Source: Ideonella sp.
Lineage (GTDB): Bacteria > Pseudomonadota > Gammaproteobacteria > Burkholderiales > Burkholderiaceae_C
Length of the DNA stretch: 43,616 nt
Direction: 5' to 3'
Assembly (NCBI GenBank): GCA_015075165.1
Contig: JABTUY010000013.1
Location: forward strand, 1 to 43,616
This document shows, piece after piece, positions 7,066-14,066 of the stretch. Below the pieces are notes generated by a model that saw only the letters and a program-made list of their open reading frames with translations, was not told the origin of the DNA and made no database searches. How positions within the stretch are numbered: the stretch's first letter is position 1; each line of letters begins with the position of its first letter. The position numbers and the translations under genes are program-made.

Positions 7066-9020
7066 GCCTCGATCTCCTCGGTTTCATCGGCGAGCACCGC
7101 GACGCCGGCCGCGGTGAGGCACACGGCGCCACGCTCGTCGACCGTGACCAGGCCGGCGGCGGCCAGATGCTCCCACAGGCGCGTGCCGATGGGCGCGAAG
7201 TCGTCTTCGAACTCGGCCACGCCGGCTTGGCCGGCGGTGTTGACGATGTACTGCAGCGCCTGGTGGTCGAAACGGTTGGCTTCGAAGGGCGTGGCCGCTG
7301 CCGAGACTGCTGCGGGGATTGCCAGCGCTCGCGGGGCGGGTTGCGCAGCGGCGTCGCGCGCCAGTTGCTCGTAGATGCTGATCGTCTGACGGCCCGGATT
7401 CATAGCCATCAGATCCACCGCGTCGAGCAGGGCCATGAGCGGATCGATCTTTCCTTCACCGCTGGCCTCCTTGGTGATGAGCACCGCGTTTCCACGTGGA
7501 ACCACACGCGCATTGCCGACGCAGTAGTTCATGAGCCGCGAGCCGGAATGCCTCAGCGAACCGTCCACCAAGCGTCGTTCGGCGACCGTGATGGCGCCCA
7601 CGAGCCTCCAGCCCTGAGATACGCCGTGGATCAGGTCTTCCGGTAGGCCGGCGTCGATGAGAGCCTGGTACACGACTTTGTAGCCCTTCTCTGGGTCGAT
7701 GCCGATGCCACCCAACAGTCCGCGTTCGTAGACGCGCTTGATGACGGCCACCGCTGCGGCGACATCTCCGGGCAGCGCGTCGACGATCTCTAGGTCGCCG
7801 TCGCGCTCGAAGTCGCGCAGGGTGCTGGCCTCGGCCTTGCGCCGATCGAGCGCGATGCTGGCGCAGTAGGCATGGCACCACGCAAGCCAGTCCTGCGTGG
7901 CCGCATCACGGCCCAGGACTGCAAGCCCGAAAAGATCGTCCAGGCCGCCGCCGTCGATGCCGATGGTGACGACCTCCGAACGAGACAGAATCGCTTCAAG
8001 CGTCAGCGCAGGATCGCCCTGCTTCTCCCAGAAGTCGGCGCCGGCCCAGCGATTGGATTGCAGCGCGAGGCCGATCTCGACGTTGAGGTGCTTGGCCACG
8101 AATGCCTGGAAGGCTTGGGCGCTTTCGGCCTTTGTCTCCTCGTATTTCGAGCGCAGCCAATCGATGCCGACCGATGCGCCGAGGTTCGGGTTGACGATCC
8201 AAGCATTCTCGATCTCGAGGCATGCCTTGGATTCGACCATCGCCTTCGGCCATTCGTATAGCACCGGCAGGAATGCGGGGTCCACGATCTCGCCGCTGCG
8301 CACATTGCGCGCATAGAGGTTCTTCGCGCGATACACCCCGGCCGGCGGCTCGTCGGACTCGGTGGTGATGTAGATGACAGCGCCCTCTTCGCGACTCGCC
8401 ATGCCGCCCGTGGCCTCCAGCAGCATGGCCTCGGCGTTGTGCTTCTTGCCGAACTGCCACAGCTCCTCGACGAGCGTGACGATGAACTTCTTGCCTGAGA
8501 CCGTATCGCTGTCGGCGGCCACGACTTGCAGCGTCGCCTTCGTCGTGCGGTGCGTGATCGTGCGGATGTGGTCCTGAATGTGCAGCAGGTCCGACAGCTC
8601 TTCGTCCTTGCGGATCGCGTGCTTCAGCGGCCCGAACGCGTTGTTGGCGACCTCTGTGGTCGGCGCGATGATCCCGAACTCGCCGGATTCGCGCCAATTG
8701 CGGATCAGCAGCGTGCCCATCAGGAAGGCGGTGATGCCGCTCTTCCAGTTCTTCTTAGGCACCTTGAGGTAGAAGCTGCGGATCAGCCGCTTGCCAGTCT
8801 CGGGATCGTAGGAACCGAAGAATGCCGCCGCGAAGTCGAGGATCCATCGGCGCGCGATCTCGCCGACAGTGGGCGCACCAGGCACATCGACAACGCGCAG
8901 TGCCTTGAAGACCTCGAGCGCGGCCGCTGCCTCTTCCGGGAAGAGCGGGCCGCACGGAATGAGCGAGCGCCCGGCAACGATCCGCTCCTCCCAGTCCGGG
9001 AGCGCGGTGGTCCATTCCAT
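7062..9020 (-). CDS. terL: Terminase large subunit (HK97-type packaging ATPase/nuclease)
   Basis: This 652-residue protein has an N-terminal ATPase with a deviant Walker A (VPKKNWKS, residues 87-94) and a Walker B ending in the acidic pair E185-E186 (TLVEELW). The adaptor segment IIAPTTEVA lies between. The RNase H-like nuclease begins near residue 350 with GIDGGGLDDLFGL (D356, D361 and D362 as metal-ligand candidates). Family members are usually 500-560 residues. The extra C-terminal part here (after about 600) looks like a small winged-helix segment (LWEHLAAAGLVTVDERG), possibly DNA- or portal-binding. It follows the small subunit by 4 bases. A cos mechanism is likely for this family and is supported by the neighbouring HNH genes. 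Confidence 0.95.
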   Translation of the reverse strand: MEWTTALPDWEERIVAGRSLIPCGPLFPEEAAAALEVFKALRVVDVPGAPTVGEIARRWILDFAAAFFGSYDPETGKRLIRSFYLKVPKKNWKSGITAFLMGTLLIRNWRESGEFGIIAPTTEVANNAFGPLKHAIRKDEELSDLLHIQDHIRTITHRTTKATLQVVAADSDTVSGKKFIVTLVEELWQFGKKHNAEAMLLEATGGMASREEGAVIYITTESDEPPAGVYRAKNLYARNVRSGEIVDPAFLPVLYEWPKAMVESKACLEIENAWIVNPNLGASVGIDWLRSKYEETKAESAQAFQAFVAKHLNVEIGLALQSNRWAGADFWEKQGDPALTLEAILSRSEVVTIGIDGGGLDDLFGLAVLGRDAATQDWLAWCHAYCASIALDRRKAEASTLRDFERDGDLEIVDALPGDVAAAVAVIKRVYERGLLGGIGIDPEKGYKVVYQALIDAGLPEDLIHGVSQGWRLVGAITVAERRLVDGSLRHSGSRLMNYCVGNARVVPRGNAVLITKEASGEGKIDPLMALLDAVDLMAMNPGRQTISIYEQLARDAAAQPAPRALAIPAAVSAAATPFEANRFDHQALQYIVNTAGQAGVAEFEDDFAPIGTRLWEHLAAAGLVTVDERGAVCLTAAGVAVLADETEEIEA

Positions 9021-9024
9021 CCTG

Positions 9025-9315
9025 TCAAGCGACGCGCTTGAGCGCCGGCGGTGCCGAGGGCTTGAACTTGCCTGCGGCGGCTTCCTGCGCTGCTTCCTTG
9101 GCGGCGTCGCGCTTGCCGCCGTCGCCGGTCTTGGTGTGGGTGTACTGCACGGCTGCCACTGCGGCGCGCACCTGGATCGGCGTGGCCTCGATCAATCCGA
9201 GCGCAACCTTCTGCAGGAATTCCAGCATGTCCATGCCTGGATTCACAGCAGTTTCAGGCTTTGGCTTCGGCTTGCGGCCAGCGCCGGCGCGCGCTCCACC
9301 ATGTCCGTTGGCCAT
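9025..9315 (-). CDS. terS: Terminase small subunit-like protein
   Basis: This 96-residue protein sits directly before the large terminase gene. It starts GGARAGAGRKPKP, the basic Gly/Arg leader often seen at the start of phage terminase small subunits. A helical segment (MLEFLQKVALGLIEATPIQVRAAVAAVQYTHTK split by a turn) and a Lys/Ala-rich tail follow. It is short for the family, and I cannot see a complete helix-turn-helix. Assignment rests on the leader and position. Its expected role is recognition of the packaging site and handing DNA to the large subunit. Confidence 0.8.
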   Translation of the reverse strand: MANGHGGARAGAGRKPKPKPETAVNPGMDMLEFLQKVALGLIEATPIQVRAAVAAVQYTHTKTGDGGKRDAAKEAAQEAAAGKFKPSAPPALKRVA

Positions 9316-9381
9316 AGGGGTTGAATCCGAGTTGATTGGGGACTTGATTCCGCGCGTGCGAGCCGAGTCGGTTTCCAGCCT

Positions 9382-9897
9382 TCAGGGTTCCAGAGAAGTT
9401 GGCCCCCCTACCCCTGTTGATTCGGACCAGAACTCACCGCGAAGCAGGTTCTTGATGTACGAAGGGTGTATGCCGTACTCGGCAGCTACTGCCTTGCGGG
9501 CTTCGCCAGCTATGACCCTCGTCACGATGTTCTTCGCGCTGCTTGGCGTTAGCTTGCGCCGATGGGCCAGCATGCCGTGGCCGAGAGTACCGTGCCGTAT
9601 GGCGTCGTGTACGTTCTCGCGCCTCGTACCCCAGGCCAGGTTGGCCTGCGAGCAGTTGGCTTTATTGCCATCAAGATGCCTGCACTCCAGCGCATCACCC
9701 GGCACGCCGTGATAGGCGAGCGCCACCAATCGGTGCACTGATTGTCTACCTCGACCTTTATCGGTTCCGACCGTGACGCATAGGTAGCCATGCGAATCGG
9801 TACGTTGTTTGAGCGTCCGTGCGGCGCCAGATCGGCAACTGATGATCTCGCCAAGATGGGTGGCATAGAGGGACTGGAACCCAGGTATTTCACGCAT
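9382..9897 (-). CDS. HNH endonuclease of the NUMOD4/homing type
   Basis: The 171-residue product begins REIPGFQSLYATHLGEIIS, a NUMOD4-type element of the kind W/F-x-x-I-P-G-F-x-x-Y-x-V-S-x-x-G. An HNH core follows: VHRLVALAYHG, then CRHLDGNKANCSQANLAWGTRRENVHD. The C-terminus (LTPSSAKNIVTRVIAGEARKAVAAEYG split here) is a helix-turn-helix that would bind DNA. ATG at 9897 overlaps the preceding HNH gene by 8 bases. The sequence looks more AT-rich than its neighbours, a common sign of an acquired homing gene. A free-standing homing endonuclease is most likely, but HNH proteins beside terminase can also help cos cleavage. Confidence 0.85.
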   Translation of the reverse strand: MREIPGFQSLYATHLGEIISCRSGAARTLKQRTDSHGYLCVTVGTDKGRGRQSVHRLVALAYHGVPGDALECRHLDGNKANCSQANLAWGTRRENVHDAIRHGTLGHGMLAHRRKLTPSSAKNIVTRVIAGEARKAVAAEYGIHPSYIKNLLRGEFWSESTGVGGPTSLEP

Positions 9898-10207
9898 CGG
9901 ATATATCACGTCTGTTCGTGGCCTCGTGCTTGGTCTTGGCCGCGTGACAGTCAGCGCACAACAGCCATCGGTTGTCGTCGCTCTCGGAGCCTCCGAGATG
10001 CAGCGGCACGCGATGATCGACCTCATTGCCTAGGCGCACGCGGCCATCGGCCTTGCACTGCTGGCAAAGGCCCTGGTCACGCGTCTTGATACGCTCGATG
10101 ATGGCCATCAGCGCCGAGCCGCGAATGCGGCGCTCACTGCTGGGTTTAGCCTTGAGCAGATTGCTTGCTGGCTGCAGCCTGGACTTGATGTACCGCAGGC
10201 GGCTCAT
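9890..10207 (-). CDS. HNH endonuclease next to terminase
   Basis: This 105-residue protein has a complete small HNH domain. It contains two Cys pairs (CQQC, CADC) for structural zinc, EVDHRVPLHLGG with the catalytic His, NRWLLCADCHAAKT and a C-terminal His. Its N-terminus is basic (RYIKSRLQPASNLLKAKPS). Small HNH proteins coded immediately before the terminases of HK97-like cos phages are known to work with the terminase in DNA end formation, and this one fits in size and position. It overlaps the upstream regulator by ATGA and the downstream HNH gene by 8 bases. Confidence 0.88.
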   Translation of the reverse strand: MSRLRYIKSRLQPASNLLKAKPSSERRIRGSALMAIIERIKTRDQGLCQQCKADGRVRLGNEVDHRVPLHLGGSESDDNRWLLCADCHAAKTKHEATNRRDISDA

Positions 10208-10668
10208 GCTGTCATCCCTGGGGACGCCTCGGGCTGCCTGAAGGCACCCGGTTGCAGCTCGCGATTCGCGCGATGTGGGCGCGAGTATAGCAAACCGACG
10301 AGATTGTCAAACATGGCCAAGCCGCAGAGGTGGCGCTCTCTAGACAGCCGTGGCGGAATGCGCAGCCGGTTGAGTTGGACATTCGCAGGTACCCTGCGCG
10401 GCACGTAGAGCACGGTCAGCACCACGCGCTCACGCTCCGGCACCCTCGCTAGCGCGCGTTGGCACGCCATGGCCAGGTCGATATGCATCAGGATCACCCG
10501 CGGCTCACGGTCGTGCTCATTCCAGGGCGGACGATACGCGCGTTCGGCGCTGCCGCAGCGGTGCAGCCTGGCGCGATCCTTCGCCCAGCGGCCGTAGCGG
10601 TGCAGCAGATCATCGGCCTCGAGCAAACGAGGTGGGATCTCGGCGTAGATGTCGCGGCGTGCGCTCAT
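10204..10668 (-). CDS. Putative late-transcription regulator with sigma-70 region 4-like helix-turn-helix (Q-like)
   Basis: This 154-residue protein has a helical N-terminal half with many Arg/Trp residues. Residues about 85-130 (LARVPERERVVLTVLYV, then NVQLNRLRIPPRLSRERHL) have the layout of a sigma-70 region 4-like helix-turn-helix: a PxxERxVL start, a short turn, then a recognition helix. Small proteins of this type commonly take the place of lambda Q at the end of the early leftward/rightward operon. It is the last regulator-like gene before HNH, terminase and all late genes, which fits. It could equally act on another promoter. No operator or Q-binding site was identified. Confidence 0.6.
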   Translation of the reverse strand: MSARRDIYAEIPPRLLEADDLLHRYGRWAKDRARLHRCGSAERAYRPPWNEHDREPRVILMHIDLAMACQRALARVPERERVVLTVLYVPRRVPANVQLNRLRIPPRLSRERHLCGLAMFDNLVGLLYSRPHRANRELQPGAFRQPEASPGMTA

Positions 10669-10928
10669 CGTTGCTGCATCGATGGCATCGCATCGCTTGC
10701 GTAGGCCGCCTTCACCTGCTCATGGCTGACGCCAAGCAGCCGCAGCAGCTCGCGGTACTCCCACGACTGCGAGCCGGCCCTGCGCGCCGCGAAGAAGTGC
10801 TGCGACCTGGCCGCGGAGCGCGCCGCGCAGCCTGCGCATCCGGCGCGAAAGCCGTGATGCAGCTGCGCCGCCGCGAGCATGCAGTCCTCGCATTCCAACT
10901 GCGCGACGGTTCCACGTGGAGCGTTCAT
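10665..10928 (-). CDS. Small Cys-rich protein, probable zinc ribbon
   Basis: The 87-residue product has two CxxC pairs (CEDC near residue 14, CAGC near residue 32) separated by a His-containing helix (AQLHHGFRAG), consistent with one bound zinc. The C-terminal half (SQSWEYRELLRLLGVSHEQV) looks like a small helical domain that could contact DNA or RNA. It lies between RusA and the Q-like gene, 4 bases from the RusA stop, with an ATGA overlap downstream. In lambdoid phages this place holds the small nin-region genes. Exact family unknown. Confidence 0.65.
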   Translation of the reverse strand: MNAPRGTVAQLECEDCMLAAAQLHHGFRAGCAGCAARSAARSQHFFAARRAGSQSWEYRELLRLLGVSHEQVKAAYASDAMPSMQQR

Positions 10929-10932
10929 CGGA

Positions 10933-11364
10933 TCAGCCTCCGAAGATGTCCTCGGCCACGCGCGCGACCGTTCGCGGTGCCAACAGCAACGCCGCCTGTT
11001 CGTCAGGCAGCGCCTCGATGCGCACCACCACGCACCCGCCAGCCGCCCAGGACCGCACGATGCGCAGGTCGTCGATCTGGCTGTCGTCTGTCCACACACC
11101 GGCGTGTGTGAGCCCATCGAACAGCGCCTTGGGCATGTTGTCGAGGTCGCGCCGGCGCCGATCCGGCATGCGCACCTCCAGCTCGACGCGCAGCCGCGCG
11201 TCTCCGAGCGTCGCCACCCGCTGCTGCTGCACGGCCTTGGCCACCGCGCGCCGGTAGTCGCGGCCCTCCTTGCTGAGCATCGTGCGGCCGGCCAGCGGAC
11301 CGCTGTTCGGCGTGCGCCACATCGCGTTCACCGAGGGCGGCCAGGGAAGGGAGAACTCGATCAC
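10933..11364 (-). CDS. rusA: RusA-type Holliday junction resolvase
   Basis: This 143-residue protein matches RusA along its length: N-terminal FSLPWPPSVNAMWR, then MPDRRRRDLDN and FDGLTHAGVWTDDSQIDDLRI. The acidic residues D68, D73, D75 and D93/D94 are the family's metal-binding and catalytic positions. RusA dimers cut four-way junctions to resolve recombining or replicating phage DNA before packaging. The GTG at 11364 overlaps the upstream stop as GTGA and is preferred over GTG 11370. The gene lies in the leftward early operon between replication and late control, as in lambdoid phages. Confidence 0.93.
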   Translation of the reverse strand: MIEFSLPWPPSVNAMWRTPNSGPLAGRTMLSKEGRDYRRAVAKAVQQQRVATLGDARLRVELEVRMPDRRRRDLDNMPKALFDGLTHAGVWTDDSQIDDLRIVRSWAAGGCVVVRIEALPDEQAALLLAPRTVARVAEDIFGG

Positions 11365-11549
11365 GGCCACAGCCCCCAGCCCAGCGCGATCGCGGCCAGC
11401 GTCGAGATGCCGCCGAGGATCGCGCCGACCAGCGCCGCGGCGATGGCGAAGCCGTGCGGCAGCGGCTTGGCCTCGCGCGCGGGGCAGGCGCGGCCCTGGT
11501 CGCAGTTTCCGATGCAGGGTGGGCAGCTGGTGTCCAATCCTGGGGTCAC
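11361..11549 (-). CDS. Small one-span membrane protein with an N-terminal Cys cluster
   Basis: The product has about 62 residues if the GTG at 11549 is used (GTGA overlap with the upstream gene). The first 25 residues hold four Cys in a compact pattern (CPPCIGNC...C), followed by a basic patch. A single transmembrane helix (GFAIAAALVGAILGGISTL) follows. By the positive-inside rule the Cys-rich end would face the cytoplasm. It has no signal peptide. Small membrane proteins in phage early operons often change host membrane or exclusion properties, but nothing specific can be claimed. Confidence 0.65.
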   Translation of the reverse strand: MTPGLDTSCPPCIGNCDQGRACPAREAKPLPHGFAIAAALVGAILGGISTLAAIALGWGLWP

Positions 11550-11977
11550 GACTCGGCCTCGCATGCGTCCTCCACGTCAATGCCGAGTTCGAGCGCGTAC
11601 TCGCGGATGCGCTCGCGGCTCGGCCGGCGCCGCACCCTCGGCACCGCGCTGGCGAACAGCGAGACGCCGGCATCGCTCTTGGACTCTCGCGCGGCCTTCG
11701 CCTTCGCGGCAGCCTCGACCACCCAGGCCGCGCGCTTCAGCACCGGCTGCACCGGCGTCTTGCCGCCCACCAGCGTCGCCTGCAGCTCGGCCGTCACCGT
11801 CGGCCAGTCGTGCTTCGGCGCCACGTCGTGCCAACTGCAAAGCTTGCCCTTGCCCATGTTGCACGACCAGCGCAGCGGGCAACCGTCGGCAGCGCAACGC
11901 AGCAGGTCGCGCTGCGGCTTGTCGTCGGCCATGAGCTGGGCGGTCTTGTCGCGAATCTCGCGGTACTTGCTGCTCAT
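11546..11977 (-). CDS. Hypothetical protein with Cys/His cluster in the replication block
   Basis: This 143-residue protein follows the DUF1376-type gene with an ATGA overlap. Residues about 28-52 carry Cys, Cys, Cys, Cys and His in close spacing (CAADGCPLRWSCNMGKGKLC, then SWH), enough for a zinc or an iron-sulfur site. The rest is helical, with Lys/Ala-rich and Arg-rich patches (VRRRPSRERIREYALELG) suited to nucleic acid binding. Its place right after the replication protein is where lambda-like phages encode the helicase loader or accessory. There is no AAA motif, so it is not a DnaC-type loader. Confidence 0.65.
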   Translation of the reverse strand: MSSKYREIRDKTAQLMADDKPQRDLLRCAADGCPLRWSCNMGKGKLCSWHDVAPKHDWPTVTAELQATLVGGKTPVQPVLKRAAWVVEAAAKAKAARESKSDAGVSLFASAVPRVRRRPSRERIREYALELGIDVEDACEAES

Positions 11978-12897
11978 CGCTGCGCCTCCTTGGCTGCCTT
12001 GCCGAGCCAGTTGCTCCACGACTGCCGCCAGCCCCTGACGCTGCGCCTCGTGCCGGCACCCCGCCCGGCGACGAAGAACTGCCGGAACTTCTCCGCCTCG
12101 CGATGCACCTCGGCGGGTTTGAAGCCCAGCGCTTCGGCGTCGAGGCCCCATTGCGCTGGCAGGTCGAAGTCCTCTGCAAGAGCGACGACGGCCTTGCCGT
12201 TGAGCTGCTCGGCGTTGAGGCCGTCGAAAGCCGGGGGCGGCGGGGGCGGGGTGGGTGGCGGCGTGGGCGGCGCGGTCGGCGGGGTGGCGCTTTGCGCCGC
12301 GCCGCCACCGCCGTAAGGCGGAAAGAGAGTCTCTGTTCCGTTCTGTTCCGTTCCGTTCCCTCTAAGAGCGTTTTCCGGCGGATTTCCGGCGGATGGTGGT
12401 GGTGTCGGCGCTGGAAGTTCCGCCGGCCTTCCGGCGGATTTCCAGTCCTCGAACGACGGAACGGCGAGCAATTCCACCTTCTGCGCTTCACGCTGCTTGT
12501 TCGCTTTCCGCGCACGGTCGCACAGCCGGTCGTACTGGTGGCGGCACTTCGCCTCCCATGCGGCCAGGGCCTTCTCGGCAATCACGCGGTGATAGAGCCG
12601 CCCGTCGGCGCACCGCACGAACAACTGCAGCGCCTGCGCGCGGACCTTGCGCCACTCGCGCACCACGAAGCCGTAGCCGGCCAGTGTGGCGAGCTGCACA
12701 TCATCGTCAGGAAGGCTCCCGGCGGGCACTTGATGCCATGCGGCGCACCACAACAGCACGCCGGCGCGGAAGGCCTCGGGCTTGACCTCGGCGGCGAATC
12801 GCGAGTCGCGCAGCGCGCGCACGTCGAGTTCCATGTATTGGAAGTCGCGCAGATCGACCTCCGGCGGCACCAGCGGATCTGGCAGTTGGTCGGTCAT
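11974..12897 (-). CDS. DUF1376-type replication initiator-like protein (lambda O position)
   Basis: This 307-residue protein starts at ATG 12897 (ATGA overlap). The N-terminal 115 residues match the DUF1376 layout: YMELDVRALRDSRF, FRAGVLLWCAAWHQVPAGSLPDDD and LATLAGYG. This winged-helix-like domain is common in phage replication genes. A charged helix (KANKQREAQKVELL) and a long low-complexity linker rich in Pro, Gly and Asn follow. A C-terminal domain begins near residue 215 (FDGLNAEQLNGKAVVALAEDF), related to those of other phage O-like proteins. The DNA coding for the linker contains repeated 11-bp and 10-bp units resembling origin iterons. The likely role is origin binding and recruitment of the host helicase, by family and context. 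Confidence 0.8.
   Translation of the reverse strand: MTDQLPDPLVPPEVDLRDFQYMELDVRALRDSRFAAEVKPEAFRAGVLLWCAAWHQVPAGSLPDDDVQLATLAGYGFVVREWRKVRAQALQLFVRCADGRLYHRVIAEKALAAWEAKCRHQYDRLCDRARKANKQREAQKVELLAVPSFEDWKSAGRPAELPAPTPPPSAGNPPENALRGNGTEQNGTETLFPPYGGGGAAQSATPPTAPPTPPPTPPPPPPAFDGLNAEQLNGKAVVALAEDFDLPAQWGLDAEALGFKPAEVHREAEKFRQFFVAGRGAGTRRSVRGWRQSWSNWLGKAAKEAQR
12333..12439. repeat. Origin-like repeat cluster inside the replication gene
   Basis: TTCCGGCGGAT occurs three times: 12373-12383 and 12384-12394 in direct tandem, and again at 12429-12439. The inverted core CCGCCGG lies just before the third copy. Beside them CTGTTCCGTT is repeated in tandem at 12333-12342 and 12343-12352, followed by a partial third copy, in a comparatively AT-rich stretch. 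The encoded protein segment is a low-complexity linker, so the DNA repeats are not explained by a conserved fold. This mirrors lambda, where ori lies inside gene O. Confidence 0.5.
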
Positions 12898-13208
12898 GCC
12901 ACCACCTCCGCGAACAGCGGCGCGGCGCCGTGTATGCGCCGCTGGGCGATGCTGATGTAGTCGGCGTTCAGTTCGATCAGCAGCGCGTCGCGGCCGAGGT
13001 AGTCGGCCACGAGTCCTGTTGTTCCGGCTCCGCCGAATGGATCGAGAACTGTACTTCGGGCTCGCGGCTGCTTCCAGCTGAACTCGACGGTCTCGCCCAC
13101 CTCGAGGTCGCGCACCTTGCTCTGCCACTTGGCGTAGCGCTGGGCGTTCTTCTGGCCCAGGCCGGTCAGGCGGCCGTCGTCGCCCTTGACGATCACGAGG
13201 TCAACCAT
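12894..13208 (-). CDS. Chimeric small protein: DUF1367-like N-terminus fused to the C-terminal piece of a DNA methyltransferase
   Basis: The product has 104 residues. Residues 1-49 (LVIVKGDDGRLTGLGQKNA, later GETVEFSWKQPR) resemble the start of DUF1367-type phage proteins. From residue 51 on it reads as the last part of an N6-adenine/N4-cytosine methyltransferase: STVLDPFGGAGTTGLVADYL is the AdoMet-binding motif I, followed by GRDALLIELNADYISIAQRR. The catalytic D/SPPY motif and target-recognition region that should precede motif I are absent. The frame is intact across the junction, so this appears to be a deletion fusion. Methyltransferase activity is not expected. It may be a decaying gene or a protein kept for AdoMet or partner binding. 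The DUF1367 match is from memory. Confidence 0.75.
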   Translation of the reverse strand: MVDLVIVKGDDGRLTGLGQKNAQRYAKWQSKVRDLEVGETVEFSWKQPRARSTVLDPFGGAGTTGLVADYLGRDALLIELNADYISIAQRRIHGAAPLFAEVVA

Positions 13209-13211
13209 GCG

Positions 13212-14066
13212 TCAGTCCCCGCAGAAGCACGCGATGCCATCTTCCGCCCCGTCCGCTGCGTGCCCAAAGGCATCGGCCTGAGCCTGCGTGAAGGCCAGCA
13301 TCTGCGCGTACGTCGGACGGTCACTTCGGAACGTGCCGCCGTTTGTGATCTTCGGATTCGTGATGCTGTGCTCCATGCGCGCCCACCAGACCGCGCGCTC
13401 CGGGCGCTCGGCAATCAGGCTCGCCACCTGCGCGGCGGGCTTCAGGAAGCACAGGTCGCAGTTGCCGTGCATCGTTGTGCCGTCCATGTTCGGCAGCGCC
13501 AAGTCCCAGTCGTTGTGCCTCCAGAACTCAGCCACGTCGCGCCGCGTCACGCCCAAGTCGGCCAGCGGGGCACGCCGCTCAATGCCGCGAGTGCCACCGC
13601 TCGGGTCAGCCCGTAGCCGAGCCAAGCGCCTAAACTCGTCGGCGCGCAGGCCCACCAATACGTCGAACTCGTCGTGCCCAAGGCTGTGCATGTAGTCCGC
13701 AATCCGCAGGATCTTCAACTCCACGGTGCAGAAGCGCGCGACCGGGTTGGGTAGGTAGTTCCGCTCGCGGATCAGCGCCTCAAATGGCTCGCCCTTCCTG
13801 CTGGCGGTCGTGAAGTCGACGCGCACCCAAGCACGGCCCGGCCGGTACTCCACCCATACAATTGGGACTCTCCACAGTTCTTCGCAGTCGCGCACGAATC
13901 GCAGCGTGGCCTCGTCCTCCTTGCCGGTGTTGGCAAACACCACATGGCAGTCGGCCGGCAACTCGCCGCCGTAGGCCATCAGAAGCCGGCGCAGCATGTA
14001 CGCGCTGGTGCGCCCGCCGCTGAAGCTGATGCACGTCGGGCCGGTGATCTTGAACGGGTCAGCCAC
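13212..14066 (-). CDS. Phosphoadenosine phosphosulfate reductase-family protein (PP-loop ATPase)
   Basis: This 284-residue protein starts at GTG 14066, overlapping the previous gene by 8 bases. The PP-loop is SGGRTS at residues 16-21, followed by VVFANTGKEDEATLRFV, as in PAPS-reductase relatives. Cys occurs in RFCTVELKI, CDLC and the terminal CFC, a set that could hold a metal or iron-sulfur cluster. Phage members of this family are widespread and lack a proven role. Relatives adenylate a substrate in sulfur transfer, as in tRNA thiolation or DndC-type phosphorothioation. There are no other dnd-like genes here. Lying in the early operon beside the methyltransferase remnant, a nucleic-acid modification role is possible. 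Confidence 0.85.
   Translation of the reverse strand: MADPFKITGPTCISFSGGRTSAYMLRRLLMAYGGELPADCHVVFANTGKEDEATLRFVRDCEELWRVPIVWVEYRPGRAWVRVDFTTASRKGEPFEALIRERNYLPNPVARFCTVELKILRIADYMHSLGHDEFDVLVGLRADEFRRLARLRADPSGGTRGIERRAPLADLGVTRRDVAEFWRHNDWDLALPNMDGTTMHGNCDLCFLKPAAQVASLIAERPERAVWWARMEHSITNPKITNGGTFRSDRPTYAQMLAFTQAQADAFGHAADGAEDGIACFCGD

Noticed and set aside
5584-7374. Long rightward open frame (596 codons) opposite the portal and terminase genes
   Set aside because: Antisense shadow of high-GC coding sequence. The opposite strand holds recognised portal and terminase proteins.
9316-9381. Possible cos site with GAATC/GATTC inverted words upstream of the small terminase gene
   Set aside because: The words are short and common. 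No cohesive-end core can be defined without end mapping.
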